A stretch of DNA of 64,000 nucleotides from G965279355 sp965279355 (GCA_965279355.1 OZ257155.1:4464001-4528000); one strand, 5' to 3'. Counted from the stretch's first letter, positions 17,478-26,261 are shown. The notes: a model not told the origin generated them from the letters alone. Program-made: numbers and translations.

Positions 17478-18128
17478 TCAGATCGTCACTGACGATGGGG
17501 GCGCACCCGCGACCAGGCGCTCGAATGCGCCGGTCGTGGGGTCGCGCACCAGCATCACGCCATCGTTCACGCCAAAATAGGCCCCATGGAGCTGCAGCGA
17601 TCCGCGCTCCACCAGGATGCTGACGCAGGGGAAGGTCATCAGGTTACGCAGGCTGAGCTCGATGGCTGCGAGTTCCAGTTGCCGCAGGTCCTCCTCGGTG
17701 TTGCCGCTCGGCTTCACCAGTTCGGCAGCAGGCGCAATCAGCGACATCCACTTGCCGATGAAATCGCCGGGCGAGAGCGGGTTGGCATTGCCGGAAAACG
17801 CCCGGATGCCGCCGCAGTTCGCGTGGCCCAGGACAACGATGTGTTTCACCTTCAGTCCCTGGATCGCGAATTCGAGCGCCGCCGACGTGCCGTGATAATG
17901 GCCGTCGGTCTCGTAAGGCGGCACCAGATTGGCGACGTTGCGCGCGACGAAGATTTCGCCGGGGCTGGCATCAAAGATGACTTCCGGTGAGACGCGGCTG
18001 TCGCAGCAGCCGATGATCATCACCTCGGGGCGCTGGCGGTCGGCAACGGCTTGGTAGCGCTGCCGCTCGCGGACGAAACGCTCGCCAAGGAAGGCGCGAT
18101 AGCCCGCTTCGAGTTGGGCGGGGAACAT
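17478..18128 (-). CDS. Beta-class carbonic anhydrase
   Basis: This 216-residue enzyme interconverts CO2 and bicarbonate. Zinc ligands are Cys41 in CCDSRV, His106 and Cys109 in GHANCGG, and the Asp43-Arg45 dyad is present. Length and motif order are those of bacterial beta-carbonic anhydrases (Can/CynT type). No cyanase or bicarbonate transporter gene is adjacent, so a general bicarbonate-supply role is most likely. It is downstream of the terminated Bug gene and starts a separate unit. Confidence 0.92.
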   Translation of the reverse strand: MFPAQLEAGYRAFLGERFVRERQRYQAVADRQRPEVMIIGCCDSRVSPEVIFDASPGEIFVARNVANLVPPYETDGHYHGTSAALEFAIQGLKVKHIVVLGHANCGGIRAFSGNANPLSPGDFIGKWMSLIAPAAELVKPSGNTEEDLRQLELAAIELSLRNLMTFPCVSILVERGSLQLHGAYFGVNDGVMLVRDPTTGAFERLVAGAPPSSVTI

Positions 18129-18219
18129 GGGCGGCTCCTGAAGGTCGCTGGTGTCCCCGTCCGTTTATGGGCAACCGGCGCAGACCGCAAGAGCGGAAAT
18201 CCGCATATTTAAGCAACAC

Positions 18220-18253
18220 AAAAAAGAATGCTGCGCAGAAAGGCGCGGCATTC
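18220..18253 (-). terminator. Rho-independent terminator of the 18276-19247 Bug gene
   Basis: On the minus strand GAATGC pairs with GCATTC (18253-18248 with 18231-18226) and inner GCGC pairs with GCGC around CTTTCT. The stem is followed directly by six T residues (A-run at 18220-18225 on the plus strand). It lies 22 bases after the stop codon. Confidence 0.88.
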
Positions 18254-18275
18254 AAGAGCGGCTGAAGAATTGTTG

Positions 18276-19247
18276 TTATTCGGCTTTAAAGCCAGAGATT
18301 TTCACCGCTTCCGCCCATTTGTCCGAATCGGCGCGCATGAACTTCGTCAGGTCTTCAGGTGTGCCTGGGCGGGGCGGCAGGTCGACCTCGCGCAGACGGG
18401 CCAGAACGTCAGGCATATTCATGGCAGCGGTGAACTCACGGTTGAGCCGGTCGATGATCGGCCGCGGCGTGCCCGCCGGGGCTAGGAACGCTGCCCAGAT
18501 GTAGATCTCCATCTTGGGATAGCCGAGTTCCTTGAAGGTCGGCACGCCCGGGAGCAGCGCCGAACGCTCTGCGCCGGTGATGGCGTAAGCCTTGATCTTG
18601 CCCTGCTCGATGTACTGCTTGAGCGACTGGATCGGCAGGAAGGCGGTGTCTACGTGGCCGCCCACCAGATCCGTCGTGGCCGGGGGTGTGCCGCGATAAC
18701 CGACATGGGTCATGTCGATGCCGGCCAGGCCGTTCAGGATGACGCCCGCGAAGTGCGAGGGATTGCCCGGCGTGAATGAGGCGAACGAGACTTTGCCGCC
18801 GGGATTCGCCTTCGCATGCGCAAGAAAGGCGGCGAAGTTGGCAGGCATCGTTTCCTTACCCGCAAAAACGAGCTGAGAGCCGACACCCATCACGATCGGA
18901 TCGTAGTCCTTGAACGGGTCGTAAGGCAGGCTGGCGAAGGTGTGCGGGTTGATGGTCATCATGCCCGATGTCGCGAACATCACCGTGTAACCGTCGGGCC
19001 GCGCGCTCTTAACGGTTTCGGCCGCGATGATGCCGCTGCCGCCGGGCTTGTAGTCGTAGATCATGGGCTGGCCGGTGGCCTGCTGGAACTTGTCGCCGAT
19101 CATCCGCCCCGCGACGTCGAGCACGTTGCCGGCGGGGAAGGGATAGACCAGCCGCACCGGGCGGTTCGGGTAATCCTGCTGGGCAAAAGAGGGTGCGGTC
19201 GCGACCATCGTCGCCAGCACGGCCAAACCCACATTCCATCGACGCAT
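18276..19247 (-). CDS. Bug/TctC-family periplasmic solute receptor
   Basis: This 323-residue exported receptor has a signal peptide ending near APSFAQ, then the family opening QDYPNRPVRLVYPF. SGIIAAETV and RPDGYTVMF are the usual Bug loops around the ligand site. The ATG at 19247 is used, since an upstream extension reads into the divergent regulatory region. It is transcribed away from the IclR gene, is preceded by the 32-bp element at 19311-19342 and ends in a good terminator. It probably captures the substrate of the Rieske operon, which is inference from shared control. Confidence 0.9.
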   Translation of the reverse strand: MRRWNVGLAVLATMVATAPSFAQQDYPNRPVRLVYPFPAGNVLDVAGRMIGDKFQQATGQPMIYDYKPGGSGIIAAETVKSARPDGYTVMFATSGMMTINPHTFASLPYDPFKDYDPIVMGVGSQLVFAGKETMPANFAAFLAHAKANPGGKVSFASFTPGNPSHFAGVILNGLAGIDMTHVGYRGTPPATTDLVGGHVDTAFLPIQSLKQYIEQGKIKAYAITGAERSALLPGVPTFKELGYPKMEIYIWAAFLAPAGTPRPIIDRLNREFTAAMNMPDVLARLREVDLPPRPGTPEDLTKFMRADSDKWAEAVKISGFKAE

Positions 19248-19310
19248 CGTTGCCTCCCTTGGACTCTGTTTGACGGCAAGGTGCGCCATCGCGCCGGAAA
19301 CGCCAATGAG

Positions 19311-19342
19311 TGTTTCGATATTCTGAACATCATTCTGATATG
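19311..19342. promoter_or_regulatory. 32-bp element A, candidate IclR operator (Bug side)
   Basis: The plus strand reads TGTTTCGATATTCTGAAC, four bases (ATCA), then TTCTGATATG. The same element occurs in reverse orientation at 20191-20222 with only the four central bases changed. TTCTGA occurs twice, 12 bases apart (19321 and 19333), about one helical turn. It lies between the divergent Bug and IclR starts. Confidence 0.75.
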
Positions 19343-19369
19343 TTAAAAAGCCATCGATTGGGGAGGGGC

Positions 19370-20185
19370 ATGCGCGAGACCAAATCGAAGCGGCGCAAGA
19401 GCCGGGTGCTGGAGAGTTTCGCCGAGTATGAGGGCGACAAGCAGTTCGCAACGACGCTGGCGCGCGGGCTGGAGATTCTGCGCTGTTTTACGCCGGAGGG
19501 GCCGACGCTCGGCAACAAGGACCTGGCCGCGGGCACCGGTCTGCCGAAACCGACTGTCTCGCGTCTGACCTATACGCTGTCGCAGCTCGGTTATCTCAAG
19601 GCCGACCACATCTCGTCGAAATACCGGCTGGGGCCGGCGGTGCTCGCGATCGGCTATCCGTTGCTGGCGACGTTGACGATGCGGCAGGTCGCAAGACCGG
19701 CAATGAAAGCACTGGCGGATTATGCCGGCGGTTCGGTGTCGATGGGGGTGCGCGACCGGCTCAACATCGTTTATGTCGAAACGAGCCGCAGCAATTCGAT
19801 GTTCTCCCGGCAGCTCTCCGATATCGGCCTCTCACAGCCGATTGCCGCGACGGCAATCGGGCGGGCCTATCTCGCGGCCTGCGCGCCGGATGACCGGAAC
19901 GCCATCCTGAACGAGATTCGTGTCAATACGCCCGAGATCTGGAAGCAGCACGAGGAGAAGTTGCGCCAGAGCCAGGGGGACTACGAACGGCTTGGGTTCT
20001 GCATGTCGTGGGGCGATCTTCGCCGTGATGTGTACGCGGTGGCGGTGCCTCTCCGCCTGTTCGGCAGCAGCGAGATCGTAGTCTTCAACTGCGCACTGCA
20101 GTCTTTCGTGGTGAAGCCGGCGCAAATCCGGTCCGATATCGGGCCGCGCCTGGCCGCCATGGTACGCGGCTTGGGCCAGAGTTGA
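19370..20185 (+). CDS. IclR-family transcriptional regulator
   Basis: This 271-residue regulator has an N-terminal winged helix-turn-helix at about 31-95 (KDLAAGTGLPKPTVSRL within it) and an IclR effector domain with GGSVSMGVRD and AATAIGRAYLAA. The ATG at 19370 follows a strong GGGGAGGGG site. The gene is bracketed by two copies of a 32-bp element, one before it and one just after its stop. It therefore probably controls itself, the Bug gene and the Rieske operon. IclR proteins may activate or repress, and the effector is unknown. Confidence 0.9.
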   Translation: MRETKSKRRKSRVLESFAEYEGDKQFATTLARGLEILRCFTPEGPTLGNKDLAAGTGLPKPTVSRLTYTLSQLGYLKADHISSKYRLGPAVLAIGYPLLATLTMRQVARPAMKALADYAGGSVSMGVRDRLNIVYVETSRSNSMFSRQLSDIGLSQPIAATAIGRAYLAACAPDDRNAILNEIRVNTPEIWKQHEEKLRQSQGDYERLGFCMSWGDLRRDVYAVAVPLRLFGSSEIVVFNCALQSFVVKPAQIRSDIGPRLAAMVRGLGQS

Positions 20186-20190
20186 AACAG

Positions 20191-20222
20191 CATATCAGAA
20201 CACAGTTCAGAATATCGAAACA
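20191..20222. promoter_or_regulatory. 32-bp element B, candidate IclR operator (Rieske operon side)
   Basis: The minus strand reads TGTTTCGATATTCTGAAC, TGTG, TTCTGATATG. This is 28 of 32 bases identical to element A, with all differences in the central four. Relative to transcription, the Rieske operon sees this element in the same orientation as the Bug gene sees element A. It ends 60 bases before the Rieske start codon. Confidence 0.75.
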
Positions 20223-20282
20223 AGCCTTGCTGCAGACCAGCGGCACGCGCAGGCTCCCCGCGCCTAAAATGGGAGAGGCGCA

Positions 20283-21608
20283 ATGCTGAGCCGGGCGGAT
20301 AACGACCTCCTGACCCTGACCAATCCGGGAACGCCGATGGGGACGCTCTTTCGTCGGTTCTGGCTGCCGGTGCTGCTGTCGCAGGAACTGCCGCAGCCGG
20401 ATTGTCCGCCGGTGCGGGTAAAGGTGATGGGCGAAGACTATGTCGCCTTCCGCGACACCAAGGGCCGGGTTGCGCTGATCGATCCGCACTGCCCGCATCG
20501 CGGCGCCAATCTCTATTTCGGGCGCAACGAGGATTGCGGCATCCGCTGCATCTATCACGGCTGGAAATTCGACGTGACTGGCGAGTGCCTTGAGGCGCCA
20601 GCGCTGCAGGACGCCGAAAACTACGATGCGCTGCGTGCCAAGGCGCGGTTGAAGACGTTTCCGGCGCGCGAAGCGGGCGAGTTGATCTGGGCGTATCTCG
20701 GACCTGCGGAGACCGAGCCACCATTCCCGGCGTTCGAGTTTTTCGGCGTACCGCAAGGGCAGCGCTTCGTGTCCAAGAAACTGCAGCAGTGCAACTGGGC
20801 GCAGGCCTGCGAAGGCGCGCTCGACACCGCGCATTTCTCCTTCCTGCATAACTCGGTCGGCGACGCGAACGACATGGAAGTGATGAACCAGTCGGAAGCG
20901 GCGGCGAGCGGCGACAAGCGCCGTGTCTACTGGCTGCGCAAGGATGGCGCGCCCAGGTTCACGATCCAGGAGCACCCGGCCGGGCTGGTGATGGGTGCCG
21001 CGCGCAAGTTCGACGGCGACGATCTCTACTGGCGGGTCAGTCAGTTTCTGATGCCGGCGCATGCCTTGGCACCCAGCACGTTTCCCGGCGAGCACTATCA
21101 CGGACAGACCTTTGTGCCGATCGACGAGGAGTCGTGCTGGATCTATTGCTACACATGGAATCCCAAGCGGGCGCTGACCAATGCGGAGCGTGAGCGCTTC
21201 GCGAACGGTCACACCGTGCATGCGAATGTGGACAAGAACTGGGTTCCGTATCGCAATCGCGACAACGAATACCTGATCGATCGTATGGACCAGAAGCTGC
21301 GCAGCTTCACGGGCATCAAGGGCGTGTCGGAACAGGATGCGGCGGCGCAGGATAGTCAGGGCTTTATCGCCGACCGGACGCGGGAATTTCTGGGGCCGAC
21401 CGACCTTGGCGTCGTGCGCTTCCGCCGCCTGATCATGGAGAGTGCCCGCGCCTTGCAGGGCGGCACGGAACCGTTGTCGGCCGCGAAACCCGAAAGCTAC
21501 ATGGTGCGCGCCGGCGGAACCGTCGCGCATCGCTCGAAATCGCTCACCGACGTGATGATCTCGCGCTTTGGCGATCCCAACGGAGCCGTGAAGGAAGGAT
21601 TTGCGTAA
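20283..21608 (+). CDS. Rieske non-heme iron oxygenase, phthalate-dioxygenase-like alpha subunit (operon leader)
   Basis: This 441-residue oxygenase has 2Fe-2S ligands Cys70, His72, Cys89 and His92 (HCPHRG and CIYHGW). The C-terminal iron domain has the H-x4-H pair in DTAHFSFLH. It is a clear homologue of the protein encoded at 12479-13732; both open with GTPMG and a short RRFW/RRYW segment. It heads an operon whose members overlap by 1-8 bases, and its TAA shares one base with the next ATG. No reductase gene accompanies it. The aromatic or methoxylated substrate is unknown. Confidence 0.92.
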   Translation: MLSRADNDLLTLTNPGTPMGTLFRRFWLPVLLSQELPQPDCPPVRVKVMGEDYVAFRDTKGRVALIDPHCPHRGANLYFGRNEDCGIRCIYHGWKFDVTGECLEAPALQDAENYDALRAKARLKTFPAREAGELIWAYLGPAETEPPFPAFEFFGVPQGQRFVSKKLQQCNWAQACEGALDTAHFSFLHNSVGDANDMEVMNQSEAAASGDKRRVYWLRKDGAPRFTIQEHPAGLVMGAARKFDGDDLYWRVSQFLMPAHALAPSTFPGEHYHGQTFVPIDEESCWIYCYTWNPKRALTNAERERFANGHTVHANVDKNWVPYRNRDNEYLIDRMDQKLRSFTGIKGVSEQDAAAQDSQGFIADRTREFLGPTDLGVVRFRRLIMESARALQGGTEPLSAAKPESYMVRAGGTVAHRSKSLTDVMISRFGDPNGAVKEGFA

Positions 21609-22384
21609 TGGAGTCCAAATCTGCAACGCTGAAGCGGAAGCTGCGGGAGGGAAAGCCGGTCTTTGGCACGTTCTGCTGCCTGCCTACCTATCAGACCGTC
21701 GAAGTGATCGCGTCCTCCGGATTCGATTTCGTGGTGTTCGATGTCGAGCATTCGCCGTCCAATCCCGGCATGGTGCATGCGCAGCTTGCCGTGCTTGCGC
21801 GCTGCGCGACGGCGGCGGTTGTGCGCATCCCTTCGCACGATGCGGTAGCGATCAAGCACTACCTGGATCTCGGCGCGGATGCGCTGATGGTCCCCAATGT
21901 CGACACGGCCGAGCAGGCCAGGCAGATCGTCAGGCTGATGCGTTATCCGCCGCAGGGCGTGCGCGGTTTCGGCGGCAGCATGCGCGCCAGCGACTATTTC
22001 CGCGATCAGGGCTATTACAAGCGCGCCAATGACGAAGTGTGCCTGATGGCGCAGATCGAGACACCGCTCGGCCTCAAGAACCTGGAGGAGATCTGCGCCG
22101 TCGATGGCGTGGATGTCGCATTCTTCGGGCCCAACGATTTTGCGGCTCAGACCGGCTTCATCGGCCAATCCGCGCATCCTGAGGTCATGGACCAGATGGA
22201 AGCGGGCATGCGTCGCGCGAAAGCCGTCGGTAAGGCGTCGGGGATTCTGTGTGGCGAGCCCCATGTCGAGCGCTATCGCGCGGCGGGCACGCAGGTCATC
22301 GCCGTCGGGTCCGAAGTCGGTCTGCTGGTGCGCAGCGCCGACGATCTGGTGAAGAGACTCAATGCGCAGGCCGCAAAGGCATGA
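21608..22384 (+). CDS. HpcH/HpaI-family class II aldolase
   Basis: This 258-residue member of the HpcH/HpaI aldolase-citrate lyase family cleaves 4-hydroxy-2-oxo acids to pyruvate plus an aldehyde with a divalent metal. The VVFDVEHSP strand, GADALMVPNVDTAEQA, the metal Glu in AQIETPLGLKN and the Asp in FFGPNDFA are present. It overlaps the Rieske stop by one base and the next gene by four, so it is translationally coupled. Pyruvate release here would suit the following E1 pair, which is inference. Confidence 0.9.
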   Translation: MESKSATLKRKLREGKPVFGTFCCLPTYQTVEVIASSGFDFVVFDVEHSPSNPGMVHAQLAVLARCATAAVVRIPSHDAVAIKHYLDLGADALMVPNVDTAEQARQIVRLMRYPPQGVRGFGGSMRASDYFRDQGYYKRANDEVCLMAQIETPLGLKNLEEICAVDGVDVAFFGPNDFAAQTGFIGQSAHPEVMDQMEAGMRRAKAVGKASGILCGEPHVERYRAAGTQVIAVGSEVGLLVRSADDLVKRLNAQAAKA

Positions 22385-23334
22385 GCAACCTGGATCCGGC
22401 AAAGCAGGATCTCGCGGCGTTCTATCGCATTCGCTTCTTCGAGGACGCGGTGACGGAGCTGCGCGCCAAGCTTGAAATCCAGGGCTCCGTGCATCTCTGC
22501 TCGGGACAGGAAGCCATCTATGTTGGCGGCGCGACGGCGCTGACGCGTGAGGATCGGGTGTTCGGTACCTATCGCGGGCATGGCTGGGCGCTGGCCTGTG
22601 GCGTGCCGCCGGAGTTGATGTTCGCGGAGCTGCTCGGACGCGAGACGGGTGTCTGCAAGGGCCGCGGCGGTTCCGCCTATTTCAGCGCGCCCGATTGGGG
22701 CTTCTATGGCGAGAATTCGATTGTCGGCGCCGGTGCGCCGATTGCCACCGGCGCCGCGCTGGCCGCCAAGCTCGAGAAAAAAGGCCGCGTCTGCCTGACG
22801 GCATTTGGCGACGGCGCGATGAACCAGGGCGGCGTGCACGAGGCGATGAACTTCGCCTCCTATCTCGACCTGCCGGTGATCTTCGTGTGCGAGAACAACA
22901 CCTATTCGGAACTGACGCCGATCAAGGACATGGTCCGCACGCCCGATCTCTACAAGCGCGCGGCGGCTTACGGTATGCCGGGTGTGCGTGTCGACGGCAA
23001 CAATGTCGAGGCGGTGCGTGCGGCGGTGGCCGAGTTCGCGGCGGCGGCCCGTGCAGGCAAGGGTCCGGCGCTGATCGAGGCGATGACCCAGCGCATCGTT
23101 GGCCACTATATCGGCGATGTGCAGGCCTATCGTCCCAAGGGCGAGCTCAAGGAAATCATGAAGACGGAGCCGATTGTCCTGCTGCGCGACAAGCTGGCGG
23201 GGCAGGGCGTGTCCAACGCGGAGCTCGATGGGATCGCCGCGGCAGTGAAGAGCGAGATCGACACTGCCGTCGAGAAAGCGCGCGCAGCGCCGCTTGCCGA
23301 CGCGAAATCGGTTCGGGAGCACGTTCATGCCTGA
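22381..23334 (+). CDS. 2-oxoacid dehydrogenase E1 alpha subunit (pyruvate/acetoin type)
   Basis: This 317-residue protein forms the thiamine-diphosphate half of an alpha2-beta2 E1 enzyme. The TPP motif runs from GDGAMNQGGVHEA near 143 to CENN, and YRGHGWAL and GRGGSAYF are the usual active-site loops. The ATG at 22381 gives an ATGA overlap with the aldolase stop; a longer open frame upstream only reads through that gene. No E2 or E3 gene is in the window, so it either borrows a housekeeping E2 or acts as a decarboxylase. Confidence 0.92.
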   Translation: MSNLDPAKQDLAAFYRIRFFEDAVTELRAKLEIQGSVHLCSGQEAIYVGGATALTREDRVFGTYRGHGWALACGVPPELMFAELLGRETGVCKGRGGSAYFSAPDWGFYGENSIVGAGAPIATGAALAAKLEKKGRVCLTAFGDGAMNQGGVHEAMNFASYLDLPVIFVCENNTYSELTPIKDMVRTPDLYKRAAAYGMPGVRVDGNNVEAVRAAVAEFAAAARAGKGPALIEAMTQRIVGHYIGDVQAYRPKGELKEIMKTEPIVLLRDKLAGQGVSNAELDGIAAAVKSEIDTAVEKARAAPLADAKSVREHVHA

Positions 23335-24325
23335 CTCAGGCGTTCAACCCACGCGGCTGAATTACGGTCGCGCCATTCACGCGGCGCTGCAGCGTGCGAT
23401 GGACGAAGACCCGAAGACCATCTTTTACGGTGAAGATGTAGCCAAGCCCGGCGGTGTGTTCGGCATCACGCGCGGCCTGAAGGACAAATTCGGCGACCGC
23501 GTGTTCGATACGCCGATCAGCGAGACGGCGATGTTGGGTGTCGCCGTCGGGTCGGCAATGACCGGCCTGCGGCCGATTGTCGAGATCATGTGGATCGACT
23601 TTAGCCTTGTGGCGATGGATCAGATCGTCAACCAGGCGGCGAACGTGCGCTATGTCTCAGCCGGCAAGCTGACGGCACCGCTGACGATACGGACGCAGCA
23701 GGGCGCACTGCCGGGTTCCTGCGCCCAGCACTCGCAGAACCTCGAAGCCTTCTATACGCACGTACCGGGCCTGCTGGTCGGGCTGCCGGCAACGGCGCAG
23801 GACGCGTATTCCATGCTTCTCACTGCGATTGCTGCCGATGATCCGGCACTCGTGATCGAGAACCGCGGTCTCTACGGCGGCGCCGATCAGGATGTCACGC
23901 TGGGCGGTGTCGTCGAACGGCCCGGCCGTGCGCACGTGATGCGTGATGGTATGGACGTGACTATCCTGTCCTGGGGTTCGATGCTGTTTCGCGCCCTCGA
24001 TGCAGCGGCGGAGCTGGAGAAGGGCGGCATCGCCGCCGAAGTGATTAATGCGCGCTGGCTGTCGCCGTTCGATTGGGAAACGCTGTTCCGTAGCGTTAAA
24101 AAAACCGGCCGGTTGATTGTCGTCCATGAGGCGAATGTCACCGGCGGGTTCGGCGCCGAGATCGCGGCGCGCGTGAACGAACAGTTCTTCGGCAAGCTTG
24201 CCGCGCCCGTGCGGCGTCTAGGTGTGCCCGATAGCCGCATTCCGGCAGCGCCGCATCTGCAGGCGGCGCTCATCCCGGATGCACTTGGCATCGCCGAGGC
24301 TGCGCGCGCGATGGTGGGCTCATGA
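23327..24325 (+). CDS. 2-oxoacid dehydrogenase E1 beta subunit (pyruvate/acetoin type)
   Basis: This 332-residue partner of the upstream E1 alpha has the beta-subunit N-terminus (NYGRAIHAAL, FYGEDVAKPGGVFG), the TPP-contacting DTPISETAMLG and GLRPIVEIMW, and the C-terminal EANVTGGFGAEIA loop. The ATG at 23327 overlaps the alpha gene by 8 bases; the open frame extends upstream but the family sequence begins here. Sequence type alone does not separate pyruvate, acetoin and branched-chain specificities. Confidence 0.92.
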   Translation: MPDSGVQPTRLNYGRAIHAALQRAMDEDPKTIFYGEDVAKPGGVFGITRGLKDKFGDRVFDTPISETAMLGVAVGSAMTGLRPIVEIMWIDFSLVAMDQIVNQAANVRYVSAGKLTAPLTIRTQQGALPGSCAQHSQNLEAFYTHVPGLLVGLPATAQDAYSMLLTAIAADDPALVIENRGLYGGADQDVTLGGVVERPGRAHVMRDGMDVTILSWGSMLFRALDAAAELEKGGIAAEVINARWLSPFDWETLFRSVKKTGRLIVVHEANVTGGFGAEIAARVNEQFFGKLAAPVRRLGVPDSRIPAAPHLQAALIPDALGIAEAARAMVGS

Positions 24326-24762
24326 CTGAGCTGCCTCGCGACGCTGCGCGCGCCATCGAATGGGACTGCACGCAACTTCTCTACCGCTTCTTCCATCTGT
24401 TTGATGAGTTCCGCTATGCCGATATGGCGGCCCTCTTTGCGCCGGGCGGCGTCTGGAACCGGCTCGGCAAAGCCCTCCATCCCGAAGACATCGTCCCGGA
24501 ACTCAATCGCCGCTCCACCACGCAGACGGTGCGGCACATCGTTACCAATGTCCTGGTGACGGCTACCGGCGAAACGACGGCCGAAGTGGTGCTCTATCTC
24601 ACCGCTTACCAGCATGACTCCGGCAAGAAGGCCGACACGCCGCCGACAATCAAGTCGCCGAGCCTGTTGCTGGTTGTCCCCGGCAGGCTGGTGAAAACCG
24701 CCGATGGCTGGCGGATCGCCGAAATGTCGATGAACCGGGAATTCGTATTCCCGGCCGGCTGA
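24322..24762 (+). CDS. NTF2-like / SnoaL-type protein, last gene of the Rieske operon
   Basis: This 146-residue protein has the cone-shaped NTF2-like fold pattern: an N-terminal helix pair with FHLFDEFRYADMAALFAPGGVW, then curved strands (VRHIVTNVLVTA, AEVVLYLTAY) and a final GWRIAEMSMNREF strand. Such proteins include ring-hydroxylating oxygenase beta subunits and SnoaL-type cyclases. It could be a small subunit for the Rieske oxygenase or a separate hydrolase-isomerase. Its ATGA overlaps the E1 beta stop. The convergent Bug gene begins directly after its stop. Confidence 0.75.
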   Translation: MTELPRDAARAIEWDCTQLLYRFFHLFDEFRYADMAALFAPGGVWNRLGKALHPEDIVPELNRRSTTQTVRHIVTNVLVTATGETTAEVVLYLTAYQHDSGKKADTPPTIKSPSLLLVVPGRLVKTADGWRIAEMSMNREFVFPAG

Positions 24763-25734
24763 TTACTCCGGCTCGATCTTCGCTTCCTTGACCAGCACCG
24801 CCCATTTGTCGATCTCACGCGCCGCCTGCGCGCTGAGTTCGGCCGGCGTCGAGGTGCGGATGTCGAAGCCCTGGTCGACCAGGCGCTGCTTCACGTCAGG
24901 CCGGTCGGCCGCTGCCTTGGTCGCGCGATAGAGCGCCTGGATGATTTCAGGGTTGGTGCCTTTGGGCGCAAACAATCCGAACCATACCGTCAGCTCGAAA
25001 CCCGGAATGGTGTTGGCCAGCGGCGGCACGCCGGGCAGCAGCGCGCTTTCCTGCGCCGATGTGACCGCGATCGGGCGTATCGCACCGTTCTTGATGTGAC
25101 CGATGACGGCCGAGGCGTCGGCGGTCATCATGGCGAGACGCCCGCCGATCACATCGGTGAGTGCCTGCGGCGGGCTGCGATACATGACATTGGTCATGCC
25201 GAGACCGAGCCGGTCCGACAGAACGAAGCTCGGGATGATGTTGCCGGCCGTGCCGGAGCCATAGAACAATTTGCCCTGATTGGCTTTCGCGTAAGCGACG
25301 AACTCAGCGACATTGTTTGCCGGCACCGCCGGATTGAGCACGACTACCTGGGGGATTGAGCCCAGGCCGATCACTGCGTCGAAATCGGTGCGCGGATTGT
25401 AGGGAAGCTGCTTGAACAGCGACGGGTTGGCGGCGATCACCGTCGTGGCACCGCCCAGCAGCGTATAGCCGTCGGGCGCCGACTTCGCGACATGATCGGC
25501 GCCGATCTGTCCTGTGGCCCCGACCTTGTTGTCCAGAATGACCGGCTGTTTGAGGTCGGCGGTCATGATGTCGGCAAGCGGACGCACGAGATTGTCGGTC
25601 GCGGTCCCCGGCGCGAAGGGGATGACGATACGGATCGTGCGCGATGGGTACGTCTGCGCGTCGGCGGGCAGCGACAGTACTATGCCCCCGGCAGCAAGGC
25701 AGAGTCCGACGATACCTCGGATGGAATGGAACAT
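24763..25734 (-). CDS. Bug/TctC-family periplasmic solute receptor (third in window)
   Basis: This 323-residue exported receptor has a signal peptide ending near LPADAQ and a mature start TYPSRTIRIVIPFAPGTATDN. VGATGQIGAD and APDGYTLLG form the ligand-site loops. It is convergent with the Rieske operon, stop codon against stop codon with no spacer, and has no TctA or TctB partner here. Position suggests a second receptor for the same or a related compound, but no copy of the 32-bp IclR element lies before its start. Confidence 0.9.
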   Translation of the reverse strand: MFHSIRGIVGLCLAAGGIVLSLPADAQTYPSRTIRIVIPFAPGTATDNLVRPLADIMTADLKQPVILDNKVGATGQIGADHVAKSAPDGYTLLGGATTVIAANPSLFKQLPYNPRTDFDAVIGLGSIPQVVVLNPAVPANNVAEFVAYAKANQGKLFYGSGTAGNIIPSFVLSDRLGLGMTNVMYRSPPQALTDVIGGRLAMMTADASAVIGHIKNGAIRPIAVTSAQESALLPGVPPLANTIPGFELTVWFGLFAPKGTNPEIIQALYRATKAAADRPDVKQRLVDQGFDIRTSTPAELSAQAAREIDKWAVLVKEAKIEPE

Positions 25735-25901
25735 GGCGGGCCTCCCTTAAGCCGCTCTGTCGTCCGTTGAGCCGGATCGCATGGCGGTCTTTGTGTCAGG
25801 ACAGCCTCGACGCAAACCGTCCCGTAGTCAATGCCACGTCCTTGCAATTTGACTTGTGGCGCCGGGACCACCACTGTCCAGCCTTGCAACGGGAGTCTGT
25901 G

Positions 25902-26231
25902 ATGAATCGTGGAATGAAGCGCCATTGTGGCGAGTGCGCGGCCGCCTTTTACGACCTCGGCAAGACGCCGATCGTTTGTCCGAAATGCGGCGCCGAACAC
26001 AAGCCTGGCGTGGCTCTGAAATCGGATCCGCGGCCGGCGCGCAAGAGCCGCCCGATGCCGGTGAAGCGTGCCGAAGTGGAAGAAGAGGCACCGGAAGTCA
26101 AAGCCGACGATCAGCTTCTCGATGCCGAGGATGAAGAAGTCGATGACGCGGCCGATCCGGATGCCGAGGCCGCGGAAGTGCTTGACGGCGACGAGGAGCC
26201 GGCCGAAGGCGACGAAAAGCAGCGCGATTAG
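25902..26231 (+). CDS. TIGR02300-family protein (FYDLN-type, acidic tail)
   Basis: This 109-residue protein has a short N-terminal domain with a FYDLGKTPIVCPKCG core. Cys9, Cys12, Cys26 and Cys29 suggest a zinc ribbon. The C-terminal half is very acidic (repeated Asp and Glu with Ala). The family is widespread in alphaproteobacteria and uncharacterised. The ATG at 25902 follows GGGAG; an upstream open frame has no homology and overlaps the divergent Bug start. Confidence 0.8.
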   Translation: MNRGMKRHCGECAAAFYDLGKTPIVCPKCGAEHKPGVALKSDPRPARKSRPMPVKRAEVEEEAPEVKADDQLLDAEDEEVDDAADPDAEAAEVLDGDEEPAEGDEKQRD

Positions 26232-26261
26232 CTGCTTTCGCGCTCTATCTTTATCGGATCT

